Source: Tissierellia bacterium
GTDB taxonomy: Bacteria; Bacillota; Clostridia; Tissierellales; Peptoniphilaceae
Assembly: GCA_030535395.1 (NCBI GenBank)
Contig: JAUNLK010000006.1
Span: 26,477-90,476 of the forward strand
Reading direction: 5' to 3'
DNA: 64,000 nt
Shown here: in pieces, positions 25,421-34,639 of the stretch
Layout of the letters: every line of letters starts with the position of its first letter
How positions within the stretch are numbered: position 1 is the stretch's first letter
The notes under the pieces: generated by a model
The model's database searches: none
What the model saw: only the letters and a program-made list of their open reading frames with translations
What the model was told of the DNA's origin: nothing
Position numbers and translations under genes: made by a program

Positions 25421-26797
25421 ATGGTACAGGAGCATGAATACGAGTATTCCTACGACTACGACCAGCTCCTCGAGGAGCTCAAAGATGTGATCTTTCGAGG
25501 GGATGAGGCCGGAGCTCGGAGGATTTTTGATGAGTATCACTCCGTGGATATCGACGAAGTCTTGGAGGATGTGGACCCGCCAGATCTAAAGTTCTTCCTC
25601 TTTATGCTGGACTTTGAGTCGGTGGCCAATCTCCTGGAGAATGCCGATGAGGACCTCCAGCTGGAGATGATTCGCTTTTACAGCGATCAGGAGCTCATCG
25701 AGATCTTTACTTATATGGTCAATGCCGATGTGGCGGACCTCTTGGGCTATGTGCCCACTCAGCGGAGAAAGTCCCTGCTGAATTTTATGAAGAAGAGCGA
25801 CTCCAACACCCTCCAGATGATCCTCTCCTACGACGAGGACTCCGCCGGCGGGGTCATGACCACGGAGTTCATCTCCCTCAAGGAAAACCTCAATGTTCGG
25901 GAGGCCCTCCTGAAAATCAAGGACATTGCCCCCACCACCGAAATCATTGAGTCCATCTTTATCACCGACGACTATCACCGCCTCCAGGGGGTGGTGGACC
26001 TGAGGGAAATTTTGGTGGCCCCGGGCTACACCCCCCTGTCGGATCTCATTGAGGAGGTCCCCTTCTTCGTCTATGCCGATGAGGACCAGGAGGAGGCGGC
26101 CAATCTCATTTACAAATACGATTTGAAGTACCTCCCGGTGGTCAATAAGAACCGGGCCATTCTGGGGGTCATCACCTCGGAGGACATCATCGAGGTCATG
26201 GATCAGGAGTACAGCGAGGACATTCTGGCCATGAGCGGGGTCAGCAAGGACGAGGAGTATGACTCCAACTTCCTCGAGTCCCTCAAGAGCCGGATGCCTT
26301 GGCTGATTGTGAACCTCTTCACCGCCTTTTTGGCCTCCTTTGTGGTCTCCATGTTTGAGTCCACCATCTCCCAGGTGGTTGCCCTGGCCGCCGCCATGCC
26401 CATTGTCACGGGAATGGGGGGCAATGCGGGCAATCAGGCCCTCTCCGTGGTCCTCACCTCCATTGCCCGGGGGGAGATGACCCTGGTGGACGACTGGCCC
26501 CTCATTATCAAGGAGATTGTCCTGGGCATCTTCAATGGGGCCGTCATAGGCATCCTCACTGGGGCCATCCTCTTCTTCCGCTATCACAATATCTTCCTGG
26601 GTCTCATCATCTTTGCGGCCATGGTCCTCAATATGATCATTGCGGGCATTGCAGGCTTTCTCCTGCCCCTCCTCTTCGATCACTTCAAGGTGGACCCGGC
26701 CATCTCCTCCCCCATCTTCCTCACTACCTGCACGGATATCTTTGGCTTCTTCATTTTTCTGGGCCTGGCCTCCCTGCTCTTGGACAAATTGGTTTGA
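25421..26797 (+). CDS. mgtE: MgtE magnesium transporter
   Basis: Mg2+-gated channel-like transporter in the cytoplasmic membrane. The N domain (about residues 30-130) is rich in acidic residues. Two CBS domains follow (about 135-260, with SAGGVMTTEFISL and ILGVITSEDIIEVM). The C-terminal five-helix region includes the pore signature MGGNAGNQALSVVLTSIARGE. The 458-residue length is normal. It is a single-gene unit with its own promoter and terminator. Confidence 0.96.
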   Translation: MVQEHEYEYSYDYDQLLEELKDVIFRGDEAGARRIFDEYHSVDIDEVLEDVDPPDLKFFLFMLDFESVANLLENADEDLQLEMIRFYSDQELIEIFTYMVNADVADLLGYVPTQRRKSLLNFMKKSDSNTLQMILSYDEDSAGGVMTTEFISLKENLNVREALLKIKDIAPTTEIIESIFITDDYHRLQGVVDLREILVAPGYTPLSDLIEEVPFFVYADEDQEEAANLIYKYDLKYLPVVNKNRAILGVITSEDIIEVMDQEYSEDILAMSGVSKDEEYDSNFLESLKSRMPWLIVNLFTAFLASFVVSMFESTISQVVALAAAMPIVTGMGGNAGNQALSVVLTSIARGEMTLVDDWPLIIKEIVLGIFNGAVIGILTGAILFFRYHNIFLGLIIFAAMVLNMIIAGIAGFLLPLLFDHFKVDPAISSPIFLTTCTDIFGFFIFLGLASLLLDKLV

Positions 26798-26820
26798 AGG
26801 TCCCCTGAGGGGCCTTTTTT
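26797..26820 (+). terminator. mgtE terminator
   Basis: AAGG(T)CCCC pairs with GGGGCCTT around TGA, with one bulged T, followed by T6. It begins at the last base of the mgtE stop codon and runs into the 3' end of the converging gene. Confidence 0.85.
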
Positions 26821-27610
26821 ATTGCCCGGGAAGCTTTAAACGGCCCACGGCCAAGAGGTTGTCCCGGTATTTCTCCAAAAAGTCCGGCGCTCCGGGAATG
26901 GTGCTGTTGATGGCCACTCCATTGTTGGTGGCGCTGGAGTGAATCATCTTTCCATCCCCCAGGTACATGGTCACGTGGCCGGGATAGTAGAGGAGGTCCC
27001 CGGGGAGCATCTCCTCCTCAGGCACTGGAACTATGGGATGGCCCTCCTTTATGACGGCATCCCGGTAGATGTAGATCCCCGCCATGGCGTAGCTGAGAAA
27101 GACCAGGCCCGAGCAGTCGATGCCCAGGGCGCTCTTGCCCCCCCAGCGGTACTGGGTGCCCAGGAATTTTCTCGCAACGCTCATAACCTCCTCCCGCCAG
27201 TTCTCCGAGAGCTGGGGCAAGGGGGTGAGATTTTCCCTCCGGGTGTAGCCCTCCCTGCCGTCCAAAAGCTGCACCCTACACCACAGGCCCTCCTCCAAAA
27301 GGGCGATGCGGCTGCCCATGGGGAGGGTGATGAGGTGGCTGTGCTCGTAGTCGGGCCCACTGAGGATGTCGGCGAAGGTACTCTGCACCAGCCTCATCTG
27401 TGCCATGGACCTCTCCCCATTTGTGGCAATAAAGTCCGAGGCCCTGCCATAGCCCTCATAGCCGTACTCGGTGCGAATCTTTAGAAACTCCCCCGACTCC
27501 TCCAGCACCTCTGCCCACTGGCCGTAGAGGATTTCATCCACCAAGACCCCCACCTCAGGCCCTCCGTAGAGGGGCACCACGGGGCCATTTACATGAACTT
27601 TTTTCTTCAC
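26819..27610 (-). CDS. YkfC-like NlpC/P60 gamma-D-Glu-diamino acid endopeptidase
   Basis: Predicted cytoplasmic murein-peptide hydrolase. The 263 residues carry no signal peptide. Two SH3b-like segments occupy about residues 10-140, and the NlpC/P60 domain follows with Cys in GIDCSGLVFLSY and His in GHVTMYLGDGKMIHSS. This architecture and its overlap with a YkfB-like epimerase match B. subtilis YkfC, which frees L-Ala-D-Glu from murein peptides. Substrate assignment is by context. The gene ends inside the mgtE terminator. Confidence 0.82.
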   Translation of the reverse strand: MKKKVHVNGPVVPLYGGPEVGVLVDEILYGQWAEVLEESGEFLKIRTEYGYEGYGRASDFIATNGERSMAQMRLVQSTFADILSGPDYEHSHLITLPMGSRIALLEEGLWCRVQLLDGREGYTRRENLTPLPQLSENWREEVMSVARKFLGTQYRWGGKSALGIDCSGLVFLSYAMAGIYIYRDAVIKEGHPIVPVPEEEMLPGDLLYYPGHVTMYLGDGKMIHSSATNNGVAINSTIPGAPDFLEKYRDNLLAVGRLKLPGQ

Positions 27611-28707
27611 TTCTCACCTCCAAGGGGCAACAAATCCGCCACTTCTCGGATGCCGATCCCCGGGCTGTCGTTGAGGACGATGTCCCCCTCCAGAAACTCC
27701 GGTCCCCCTACACTTCCCGCCACGGCGGTGAGATTGGGCCCGTCCAGGTCGATATAGCGGATGTTCTCCCGGGCCCCTGCCAGGTGGGCGGCTGCTGCCA
27801 CGGAGATCTTGCTCTCCAGCATGCAGCCCATCATGCAGCTCACGCCATAGAGCTCCGCCAAATCCACCAGCTTCAGTGCCTCATGGATCCCCCCGGTCTT
27901 CATGAGTTTGATATTGATGATATCTGCAGCCTGAAGATCCAGTACCCTGTGGGCATCGGCCAGGGAAAATACCGCCTCATCGGCCATAATGGGATAGGGG
28001 CTGTGCTTTTTCACTTCCCGCAGACCCAAGAGATCGGCGTAGGCCACGGGCTGTTCCACCAGCTCCAGGGCAATGTCCCTTCGGTGGAGTTCATCCAAGA
28101 CGGAGATGGCCTCCCGGACCCCCCAGCCCTGATTGGCATCCAGGCGAATCTTCACCTCCGGCCCCACGGCCCGGACGATCTCCTCCACCCGCTCAATGTC
28201 CTCACTTCCCCCCTGGCCCACTTTGATCTTCAGGTGCTCATAGCCCAGCTCCTTGGCTCGGAGGCTGTCTTTCACCATGGCGGAAACTTCCCCCACACTG
28301 ATGGTGATATCGGTGGTGAGGTGTTTTTCACTCCCCCCCAGGAGCCGGTAGAGGGGCTGATTCATCTCCTGGGCGAAGAGATCGTAGAGGGCCATGTCCA
28401 CCGCCGCCTTGGCACTGGTGTTGTGGACCATGGCCCCGTGGAGGATGCGCTGATTCTCCTCCATGGCCAAAGTGTCCCTGCCCACGAGGAGGGGGGCCAT
28501 GCGCTCTTGAATGGCCGAGACAATGGAGGGGATGCTCTCCCCGGTGATGACTTCCGTGGGGGGCGCCTCCCCATAGCCCACGGCCCCCGTGTCGGTGGTG
28601 ATTTTCACCACCACATCCTCCAGGGCCTCCACCCGCCTGAGGGCCGTTTGAAAAGGAGTCTTCAGGGGGAGCTTGAGCAAATAACACGCCACATGGGTAA
28701 TGATCAT
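27607..28707 (-). CDS. YkfB-like L-Ala-D/L-Glu epimerase (enolase superfamily)
   Basis: Predicted to epimerise L-Ala-D-Glu to L-Ala-L-Glu so that murein dipeptides can be used. Enolase-superfamily catalytic residues are visible in order: KxK in LKIKVG, Asp in RLDANQGW, Glu in LVEQPV, Asp in MADEAVF and Lys in INIKLMKTGG. The 366-residue length fits. It overlaps the YkfC-like gene by 4 bases. A muconate cycloisomerase function is possible by sequence but unlikely here. GAAAGGAAGG precedes the ATG. Confidence 0.88.
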   Translation of the reverse strand: MIITHVACYLLKLPLKTPFQTALRRVEALEDVVVKITTDTGAVGYGEAPPTEVITGESIPSIVSAIQERMAPLLVGRDTLAMEENQRILHGAMVHNTSAKAAVDMALYDLFAQEMNQPLYRLLGGSEKHLTTDITISVGEVSAMVKDSLRAKELGYEHLKIKVGQGGSEDIERVEEIVRAVGPEVKIRLDANQGWGVREAISVLDELHRRDIALELVEQPVAYADLLGLREVKKHSPYPIMADEAVFSLADAHRVLDLQAADIINIKLMKTGGIHEALKLVDLAELYGVSCMMGCMLESKISVAAAAHLAGARENIRYIDLDGPNLTAVAGSVGGPEFLEGDIVLNDSPGIGIREVADLLPLGGEK

Positions 28708-28722
28708 GGTTCCTTCCTTTCA

Positions 28723-28751
28723 GAAAAAAAACCGCCGAAGCGGTTTTTTTA
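28723..28751 (-). terminator. UUCG-loop terminator between the binding protein and ykfB
   Basis: Reverse strand ACCGC-TTCG-GCGGT followed by T8. It lies 10 bases after the lipoprotein stop and only 16 bases before the ykfB ATG, so ykfB depends on read-through or on a promoter hidden within the lipoprotein gene. Confidence 0.85.
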
Positions 28752-28760
28752 TGATGCGCT

Positions 28761-30425
28761 CTATTGTTCCCTCTCAATATCTGCATAGTAGAATGCGGGA
28801 TAGTTGATGGAGTTTTTGAACACGCCAGTGAGATAGGGCTTTTGCAAGTAGTCGGCCTGGAAGAAGTAGAAGGGAATGGTCACCTGATCTTCCATGAGAA
28901 TGGCCTCGGCCTTGTGGAGGGACTCCATGCGGCCTTCCAGATCCGTGGAGGTCTTGGCATCGGCCACCAGGGCGTCAAACTCGGGATTGGAGTAGTTGAA
29001 CACATTCTGGCCGGAACCGGTCATGTAGATGTCCAGCATGGACACGGGGTCGGCGTAGTCGGCCAACCAGCCCATGTAGAGAATGTCGTAGTCCTTATTG
29101 GCGCGCTTGTCCAGGAGGACCCTAAATTCCATATTTTCCATGCCCACTTCAATGCCCAGGTGCTGGCGCCACTGCTCCTGCACGAATTGGGCGATCTTCC
29201 GGTGGTTGTCACTGGTGTTGAAGGAAATGACCATGCCATTCATATCCTCGGGGGCCATGCCCTCCTCTGCCAGTCCCTCTTCAAAGAGGCGTTTGGCCTC
29301 CTCGGGATCGTAGTGGACGAAATTCTCCCGATTCTCGGAGAAGTCCTTGCCATTGGGTTCCATAAATCCGGGACCCACCATGCCCGTGGCCACGGCTTCA
29401 CCGGTATTGACCACGCTGTTCATCAGGGTATCCCGGTCAATGGCCAGGGCCAGGGCCTTGCGGACCTTCACATTGTTCAGGGGCTTTCTGCCGTGGTTGA
29501 GCACATAGTTGTAGGTGCCGAGGTCGATGCCGTCCTTGAGGTCCTCGTCCCCCTTGGTGTTGAGTTCCGCCAGAATGGGTCCGGGAACGCTGTTCAAAAA
29601 GTCGTACTCGCCATTTTCATACTTCTGATAGGCGGTGTTTCCGTCCTCCAGAATATCCCAGTAGATTTTATCGATCTTCACCAGATCTGCGTCGTAAAAT
29701 TCGGGGTTTTTCTCGATGATGATCTCGTCATTGTGGGCCCAGGATGTGATCTTGTAGGGGCCATTGGAAACGAGTTCGGTGTTGTTGGGATCGTCCGCCC
29801 AGTTGGGATTTTCAGAGACGATCTTTTCATTGACGGGATAGTAGGCGAAGCTGGTGACAATGCCGGGGAAGAAGGCAGCCGGTGCCTTGAGGGTCACTTC
29901 CAGGGTCTTGTCGTCCAGGGCCTTGATGCCCACATCTTCCATGGCACCGGTCCCCGCCAGGGCCTCCTCGGCTCCCAAGACATAGTCGGTGATGATGAAG
30001 GAATAGTCACTGGCCACTTCGGGATCCAGGTGGCGCTTCCAGGCATATTCGAAGTCCCCCGCCACTACGGGGTCCCCATTGCTCCACTTCATATCGTCCC
30101 TGAGGGTGAAGGTGTAGACCAGGCCGTCTTCAGAGACTTCCATGTTTTCTGCAGCGGCGGGAACCACTTCACTGTTTTCATCGTAGATCATCAGGGGCCA
30201 GAATGCGTGGGACAGAATCCAGAACTCGTTACTCCCCTGGGTGTAAACGGGGTCCAAACTGCCGGGCTCGTTGACATTGTTGGTGTACAGCACCTTTTCG
30301 GCTTCGGTGCCGCCTCCTCCCGTGCCACCAGTGCCTCCCCCACCACAGGCGGTGAGAAGCAAAACCAAGGCCAAAGCCAGCATTGCCAATTGACCTCTGT
30401 GCGCCTTCCCAAACCATTTTTTCAT
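28761..30425 (-). CDS. Second oligopeptide-binding lipoprotein (DppE/MppA-like position)
   Basis: SBP family 5 lipoprotein of 554 residues. The signal peptide ends in lipobox LTAC (Cys27), followed by a Gly/Thr linker. It is clearly a paralogue of the OppA at 23.5 kb (shared patterns include WSNGDPVVAGDFEYAWKRHLDP and EEALAGTGAMEDVGIKALDDK, each cut here). No permease or ATPase genes adjoin it, so it may feed OppBCDF encoded 5 kb away. Its downstream YkfB/YkfC neighbours suggest murein peptides as ligand, as with DppE or MppA. AAAGGAG supports the start. Confidence 0.88.
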   Translation of the reverse strand: MKKWFGKAHRGQLAMLALALVLLLTACGGGGTGGTGGGGTEAEKVLYTNNVNEPGSLDPVYTQGSNEFWILSHAFWPLMIYDENSEVVPAAAENMEVSEDGLVYTFTLRDDMKWSNGDPVVAGDFEYAWKRHLDPEVASDYSFIITDYVLGAEEALAGTGAMEDVGIKALDDKTLEVTLKAPAAFFPGIVTSFAYYPVNEKIVSENPNWADDPNNTELVSNGPYKITSWAHNDEIIIEKNPEFYDADLVKIDKIYWDILEDGNTAYQKYENGEYDFLNSVPGPILAELNTKGDEDLKDGIDLGTYNYVLNHGRKPLNNVKVRKALALAIDRDTLMNSVVNTGEAVATGMVGPGFMEPNGKDFSENRENFVHYDPEEAKRLFEEGLAEEGMAPEDMNGMVISFNTSDNHRKIAQFVQEQWRQHLGIEVGMENMEFRVLLDKRANKDYDILYMGWLADYADPVSMLDIYMTGSGQNVFNYSNPEFDALVADAKTSTDLEGRMESLHKAEAILMEDQVTIPFYFFQADYLQKPYLTGVFKNSINYPAFYYADIEREQ

Positions 30426-30476
30426 GGATGTACTCCTTTCACACCATCCCTTGGGACGGAGAGAATATTTTATTAT

Positions 30477-30505
30477 ATTTTACACCTTTAGTAGGCTAAA
30501 GACAA
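30477..30505 (-). promoter_or_regulatory. Promoter of the second binding-protein gene
   Basis: Reverse strand TTGTCT (30505-30500), 17-bp spacer and TAAAAT (30482-30477). It lies in an AT-rich gap about 50 bases ahead of the ATG. Confidence 0.6.
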
Positions 30506-30553
30506 TCTTAAAATATTAATTTTTTGAAATCTCTTACTTTTTTTGAACAATTC

Positions 30554-30584
30554 AAAAAAGCTCCCTCACAGAGAGGGAGCTCTT
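30554..30584 (-). terminator. Terminator of the dedA-cobQ operon
   Basis: Reverse strand AGCTCCCTC pairs perfectly with GAGGGAGCT around a five-base loop, followed by T5. It starts 6 bases downstream of the cobQ stop. Confidence 0.92.
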
Positions 30585-30589
30585 CGCTT

Positions 30590-32101
30590 CTATTCTTCCA
30601 AGCCCAAGATCCGGTCCAGTTCCTCAAGATCCAGGGCCTCTGCCACAATTTCCGCCAGCTTTTCGTACTGCTCTTCCTTGTAGGCCGCAAGGTCGAAGCT
30701 CGCCACTTGGGAGGGGTCCAGTCCCTTTTCCTCCATGAGATTGGCCAGGATTTGCTGGCTCACCCCTTCCCCGTCGAAGATGCCGTGGAGATAGCTGCCG
30801 TAGACTTTCCCCGAGGTGCCTCCGTCCCGGTGGCCGCCAATTTCCACCAGGGCCTGCTCCCCGCCTCCTTCCCGGAGCCAGTGGGTGCTCCCCATGTGGA
30901 TCTCGTAGCCCTTAATGGCCATGCCCTCCATATTTCGGAAGAGGCCCTCTCCCAAAAGGAGTTTCCCGCCGGTCTGGGTGGTGGTCTTTTCTTTGGCGAA
31001 GACCGTCTCCATGGGGAGGAGGCCCAGGCCCTCCATGGACCCGCCGGCCTCCACCCCATGGGGGTCGGAGAGCTTCTGTCCCAGCATCTGATAGCCGCCG
31101 CAGATGCCCATGACATAGTGGTCCCTACTGAGGCCCATGATCTTCTGATCCAGCCCCGTTTCCCTGAGCCACTTTAAGTCGTCCATGGTGTTTTTGGTGC
31201 CGGGAATGATGAGCAGATCCGGCGTGCCCAGCTCCCTGGCCCGCTCCACATAGCGGACGTGGACCCCCTCGTAGAGGGAGAAGACGTGGAGGTCGGTGAA
31301 ATTGGAGATGTGGGGCAGGCGAATGACGGCGATGTCCACCAGGCCCTGACGCTTCTCCTTTAGAGTGTCGGAGAGGGAGTCCTCATCGTCGAGATCCAGG
31401 TCGAAATAGGGCACCACGCCCAGCACCGGCCGCTCCATGATCTCCTCCAAAGTTTCCAGTCCCGGCTCCAGAATGGTGACATCCCCCCGGAATTTGTTAA
31501 TGAGAACTCCCTTGAGGCGCTCCCGCTCCTCCTCATCAAAGAGAAGCATGGTCCCCGCCAGGGAGGCGAAGACGCCCCCCCGGTCGATATCTCCCACCAG
31601 GATGGCATCACTGTCAATGGCCTTGGCAAAGCCCATGTTCACAATGTCCACATCCTTGAGATTGATCTCCGACGGACTCCCCGCCCCCTCCAAAAATACG
31701 ATGTCGTTTTTTTCCATGAGGCGCTCGAAGGCTTCCACCGCCAGGGGCAGGAGTTTTTCCTTTTCCCTGTAGTAGTCCTTGGCCGAGAGATTCTTGTAGA
31801 CCTTGCCCCCCACAATGACCTGGGACTTCTGATCGGTGGTGGGTTTCAGGAGAATGGGGTTCATGTCCACTTCCGGGGCAATCCCCGCTGCCTCCGCCTG
31901 CATCACCTGGGCCCTGCCCATCTCCAGTCCATCCTCAGTGATGAAGCTGTTGAGGGCCATGTTCTGGGCCTTAAAGGGGGCCACCTTGTAGCCCCGATTG
32001 CGGTAGATTCGGCAGAGGGCCGCCACCAGTACGCTCTTTCCGGCATTGGAGGTGGTCCCCAGTACCATGAGTTTTTTTCCCTTACTCCCCTTCGTTGTCA
32101 T
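30590..32101 (-). CDS. cobQ: CobQ/CbiP, cobyric acid synthase
   Basis: Glutamine-dependent amidation of four side chains of adenosylcobyrinate a,c-diamide. The N-terminal dethiobiotin-synthetase-like ATP domain opens GTTSNAGKSVLVAALCRIY. The C-terminal class I glutaminase-like domain has Cys in VMGICGGYQMLG and His in SYLHGIFDGEG. The 503-residue length is typical. GGAAGGAAG precedes the ATG, and it overlaps cbiA by 20 bases. Confidence 0.95.
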   Translation of the reverse strand: MTTKGSKGKKLMVLGTTSNAGKSVLVAALCRIYRNRGYKVAPFKAQNMALNSFITEDGLEMGRAQVMQAEAAGIAPEVDMNPILLKPTTDQKSQVIVGGKVYKNLSAKDYYREKEKLLPLAVEAFERLMEKNDIVFLEGAGSPSEINLKDVDIVNMGFAKAIDSDAILVGDIDRGGVFASLAGTMLLFDEEERERLKGVLINKFRGDVTILEPGLETLEEIMERPVLGVVPYFDLDLDDEDSLSDTLKEKRQGLVDIAVIRLPHISNFTDLHVFSLYEGVHVRYVERARELGTPDLLIIPGTKNTMDDLKWLRETGLDQKIMGLSRDHYVMGICGGYQMLGQKLSDPHGVEAGGSMEGLGLLPMETVFAKEKTTTQTGGKLLLGEGLFRNMEGMAIKGYEIHMGSTHWLREGGGEQALVEIGGHRDGGTSGKVYGSYLHGIFDGEGVSQQILANLMEEKGLDPSQVASFDLAAYKEEQYEKLAEIVAEALDLEELDRILGLEE

Positions 32102-33446
32102 GTTCTTCCTTCCATTCTTTCATCTTTTGAATCATTCGCTCCATTGCCTGGGGCGCGCTTGCCAAGTGGATGTGGGGATAGCCCATATAGCCGTGATGGG
32201 AGCCGTAGGCCGTTGTGCGGAGGGCCTCCCTCCCCGGCTTCTGGGCCTGAAAGTCCCCTCCCTCCAGTTCCGCCTTGGAATAGTGGAACTCATGGGCCCT
32301 GAGGCGCTCCCCCTCTCCCGCCAGGAGACTGTCCCTTTTTGCCGTGAGCTGGGTGTAGCCAAAATTCTGAAGCCTAGAGGTCATGGACACCTTTCCCGGC
32401 AACAGCCCCGCCAGGGGGTGAAACTCCTCCCCTTGAAAGCCCTCCAGGAGGGTCATAAAGCCCCCGCACTCCGCCAGGAGGATGCCCCCCTCTTCGTAAA
32501 AGGACCTGAGATCCCCAAAAAATTTCTCATTTTTCGTAAGCTCCTCCAAGTGAAGCTCGGGATAGCCGCCCCCGAGATAGACCCCCTGAACCCCGGAGGG
32601 GATGGTCTCCCCGGCCAGGGGGGAGAAGGGAATCAGCCGAACCCCTCGCTCCCGAAGGGCCTCCAAGCTGTCCTCGTAGTAGAAGGAGAAGGCCCGGTCC
32701 CGGGCAATGGCCATGGTCACTTCCTCATTGGCTACTTTTCCTTGAGGGGGTGTGTCCATAGCTTCCACTTCAGTCAGTTCCAGGAGGAGGTCCAAGTCCA
32801 CATGCTCCTCCACGGCATCCCCCAGGAGTTTGATCCGCTCCCGGAGGTCCTGGATTTCCTCGGCGGTCTCCAGGCCCAGGTGCCGGGAGGAGATGGAGGC
32901 CCCCTCCACCCTGGGGAGAATTCCCAAAAGGGGCAGGCCCGTGTGCTCCTTTAAAATCTTCTCGTAGTAGCCCTTGAGCATGGGATTGCCCTGATTGATG
33001 AGGATGCCGATGATGCGGTTTTCCCTGAAATTCGCATAGCCCGAGACCAGAGCGGCCAGGGAGGCTCCCATGCCGGCGGCCTCCACCACCAAGAGGACCG
33101 GGGTCTCCGTCACCTGAGAGAGATCCCAGGCGCTGCCCTCGGATCCGGTGCCCATGCCGTCGTAGAAGCCCATGGCCCCCTCCAGTATGGCCACATCACA
33201 GCCGGCACTCCGCCGTGCCAGGGAGGAGCGCACATAGTCCCCTCCCATGAGAAAGAGGTCCAAATTGTAACTGGGGATCCCCAGGACCTTCCGGTGAAAC
33301 ATGGGGTCGATATAGTCGGGGCCCGATTTAAAGCCGCACAAATTAAGGCCCCGCCTCATGAGGGCATCCATCACTCCCATGGTGACGGTGGTCTTGCCCA
33401 CATTGCTCCCCGTGGCGGAAATCATCAAACGGTGTCTTACTTCCAA
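32082..33446 (-). CDS. cbiA: CbiA/CobB, cobyrinate a,c-diamide synthase
   Basis: Amidates the a and c carboxylates of cobyrinic acid. The P-loop ATGSNVGKTTVTMGVMDAL lies near residue 11, the phosphate-binding pattern GPDYIDPMFH follows, and the glutaminase-like domain has LLAECGGFMTL. It has 454 residues. Translation begins at TTG, supported by GAGAGGAG six bases upstream. It overlaps the SfsA-GNAT gene by 10 bases. With cobQ it marks late corrin amidation. Confidence 0.94.
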   Translation of the reverse strand: MEVRHRLMISATGSNVGKTTVTMGVMDALMRRGLNLCGFKSGPDYIDPMFHRKVLGIPSYNLDLFLMGGDYVRSSLARRSAGCDVAILEGAMGFYDGMGTGSEGSAWDLSQVTETPVLLVVEAAGMGASLAALVSGYANFRENRIIGILINQGNPMLKGYYEKILKEHTGLPLLGILPRVEGASISSRHLGLETAEEIQDLRERIKLLGDAVEEHVDLDLLLELTEVEAMDTPPQGKVANEEVTMAIARDRAFSFYYEDSLEALRERGVRLIPFSPLAGETIPSGVQGVYLGGGYPELHLEELTKNEKFFGDLRSFYEEGGILLAECGGFMTLLEGFQGEEFHPLAGLLPGKVSMTSRLQNFGYTQLTAKRDSLLAGEGERLRAHEFHYSKAELEGGDFQAQKPGREALRTTAYGSHHGYMGYPHIHLASAPQAMERMIQKMKEWKEEHDNEGE

Positions 33447-34639
33447 GAGCTACTCCTCTCAAATACCAAGCGGTCCCCATCGGAAACGGCGATGACCCCC
33501 GCGGCCTCAAAGCCGCAGGATGCGATGACCCGCTGCATCTTCTCATTGTGTTCGTGGGTGTCGATGCGCACCGAGGGAAAGTTCAATCGAGCGCTCTCCA
33601 CAATCAGGAGGGTCAAAAATTCCCGGCCAAAGCCCTGGCCCTTGTACTTCTCGGCCACGGCAAAGCGGTGGATGGTGGTGTAGGGGGCGGGGAGGCGGAA
33701 CTTGCCCCGCCGGTCCCGGTAGGTCTCCTCCTCCCGCTGCTGGAGGACGCCCGTGGCCACAATCTCCCCCTGATAGCGGAGGACATACTGCTCCTGCCGC
33801 TCCAGATCCAGCTGGATCTGTCTAACTCCCGGGGCAGTTCGCTGCCACTGGTCCACCCCATCGGCCATGAGGGCCTCTGCGCCCTCCTGAAGGATTTTGT
33901 GGATGGCGGGCAGATCCTCCTCCCTCCCCCGCTCCAGGCTAAGGCCGTGGAGGAGATGGGGGACGGTGTAGGAAATCTTGGGATGGGCCCCCTGAAAGTT
34001 CACCCCCCAGGCAAAGATGTGGACCCCCGCCCGGGAAGCCTCCCTGAGGGCCTGGGCGAAATCGGGGTCCATGGCCTCATTGGGCATAAAGAGCCTCATC
34101 CCCTCCATTTGAAGGACGAAGACCACCCCGGCATAGGTCCCCTCCCGAGCCAGGGCCGTGAGTTCCCTGAGATGTCTCGCCCCCCGAGAGGTGGGGGCAT
34201 CGGGAAAGGCGGCCAGTCCATCCTCTTCCAGAGTGACCCCCTTCACTTCGAGATAGCCCTGGCCCCCCTCCCCCTCAATGGCAAAGTCCAGGCGGCTCTT
34301 TCCCACAGTGACCTCGGGGCGAACCTTTCGCACTCTTCCAAAGCCCTCCAGCTCGACGTCAGCCTCCAGGACTTCCCCCACCAGCTTGTTGGGGGCCTGG
34401 GCGTCGATATTCACCAAGAGGCCATCCTTGTCCACGTGGATGAGGGTGTAGTCGGTCTTCCGCTGGGACTCAGGGTCCTTTTTGGAGAGAAACACCCGCC
34501 TTCCCGGGAGGAAGAGCTCCCGGCAGCGGCCCGTGTTGGGCACAAAGACCCGCTGGGCCTCCCCTTCCACCTCCACCTGGGCGATAAAGCGGTTCTCCCG
34601 GCGGATGAATGTCCCCTCCAGGACCCTGCTATACTTCAC
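33437..34639 (-). CDS. SfsA-GNAT fusion protein
   Basis: A 400-residue protein joining two families. Residues about 1-225 match SfsA (PNTGRCRELFLPGRR, then the PD-(D/E)xK-like core RLDFAIEG and GYLEVKGVTLEEDG, ending near HPKISYTVP). SfsA has been linked to sugar fermentation control and to nuclease activity. Residues about 235-400 form a GNAT acetyltransferase with the acetyl-CoA loop VAEKYKGQGFGREFL and a following IDTHEHNEKMQRV segment. The GTG start at 34639 has GGGAGG six bases upstream; a longer upstream frame would run through dedA and is rejected. Whether the halves cooperate is unknown. Confidence 0.88.
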   Translation of the reverse strand: MKYSRVLEGTFIRRENRFIAQVEVEGEAQRVFVPNTGRCRELFLPGRRVFLSKKDPESQRKTDYTLIHVDKDGLLVNIDAQAPNKLVGEVLEADVELEGFGRVRKVRPEVTVGKSRLDFAIEGEGGQGYLEVKGVTLEEDGLAAFPDAPTSRGARHLRELTALAREGTYAGVVFVLQMEGMRLFMPNEAMDPDFAQALREASRAGVHIFAWGVNFQGAHPKISYTVPHLLHGLSLERGREEDLPAIHKILQEGAEALMADGVDQWQRTAPGVRQIQLDLERQEQYVLRYQGEIVATGVLQQREEETYRDRRGKFRLPAPYTTIHRFAVAEKYKGQGFGREFLTLLIVESARLNFPSVRIDTHEHNEKMQRVIASCGFEAAGVIAVSDGDRLVFERSSSWK

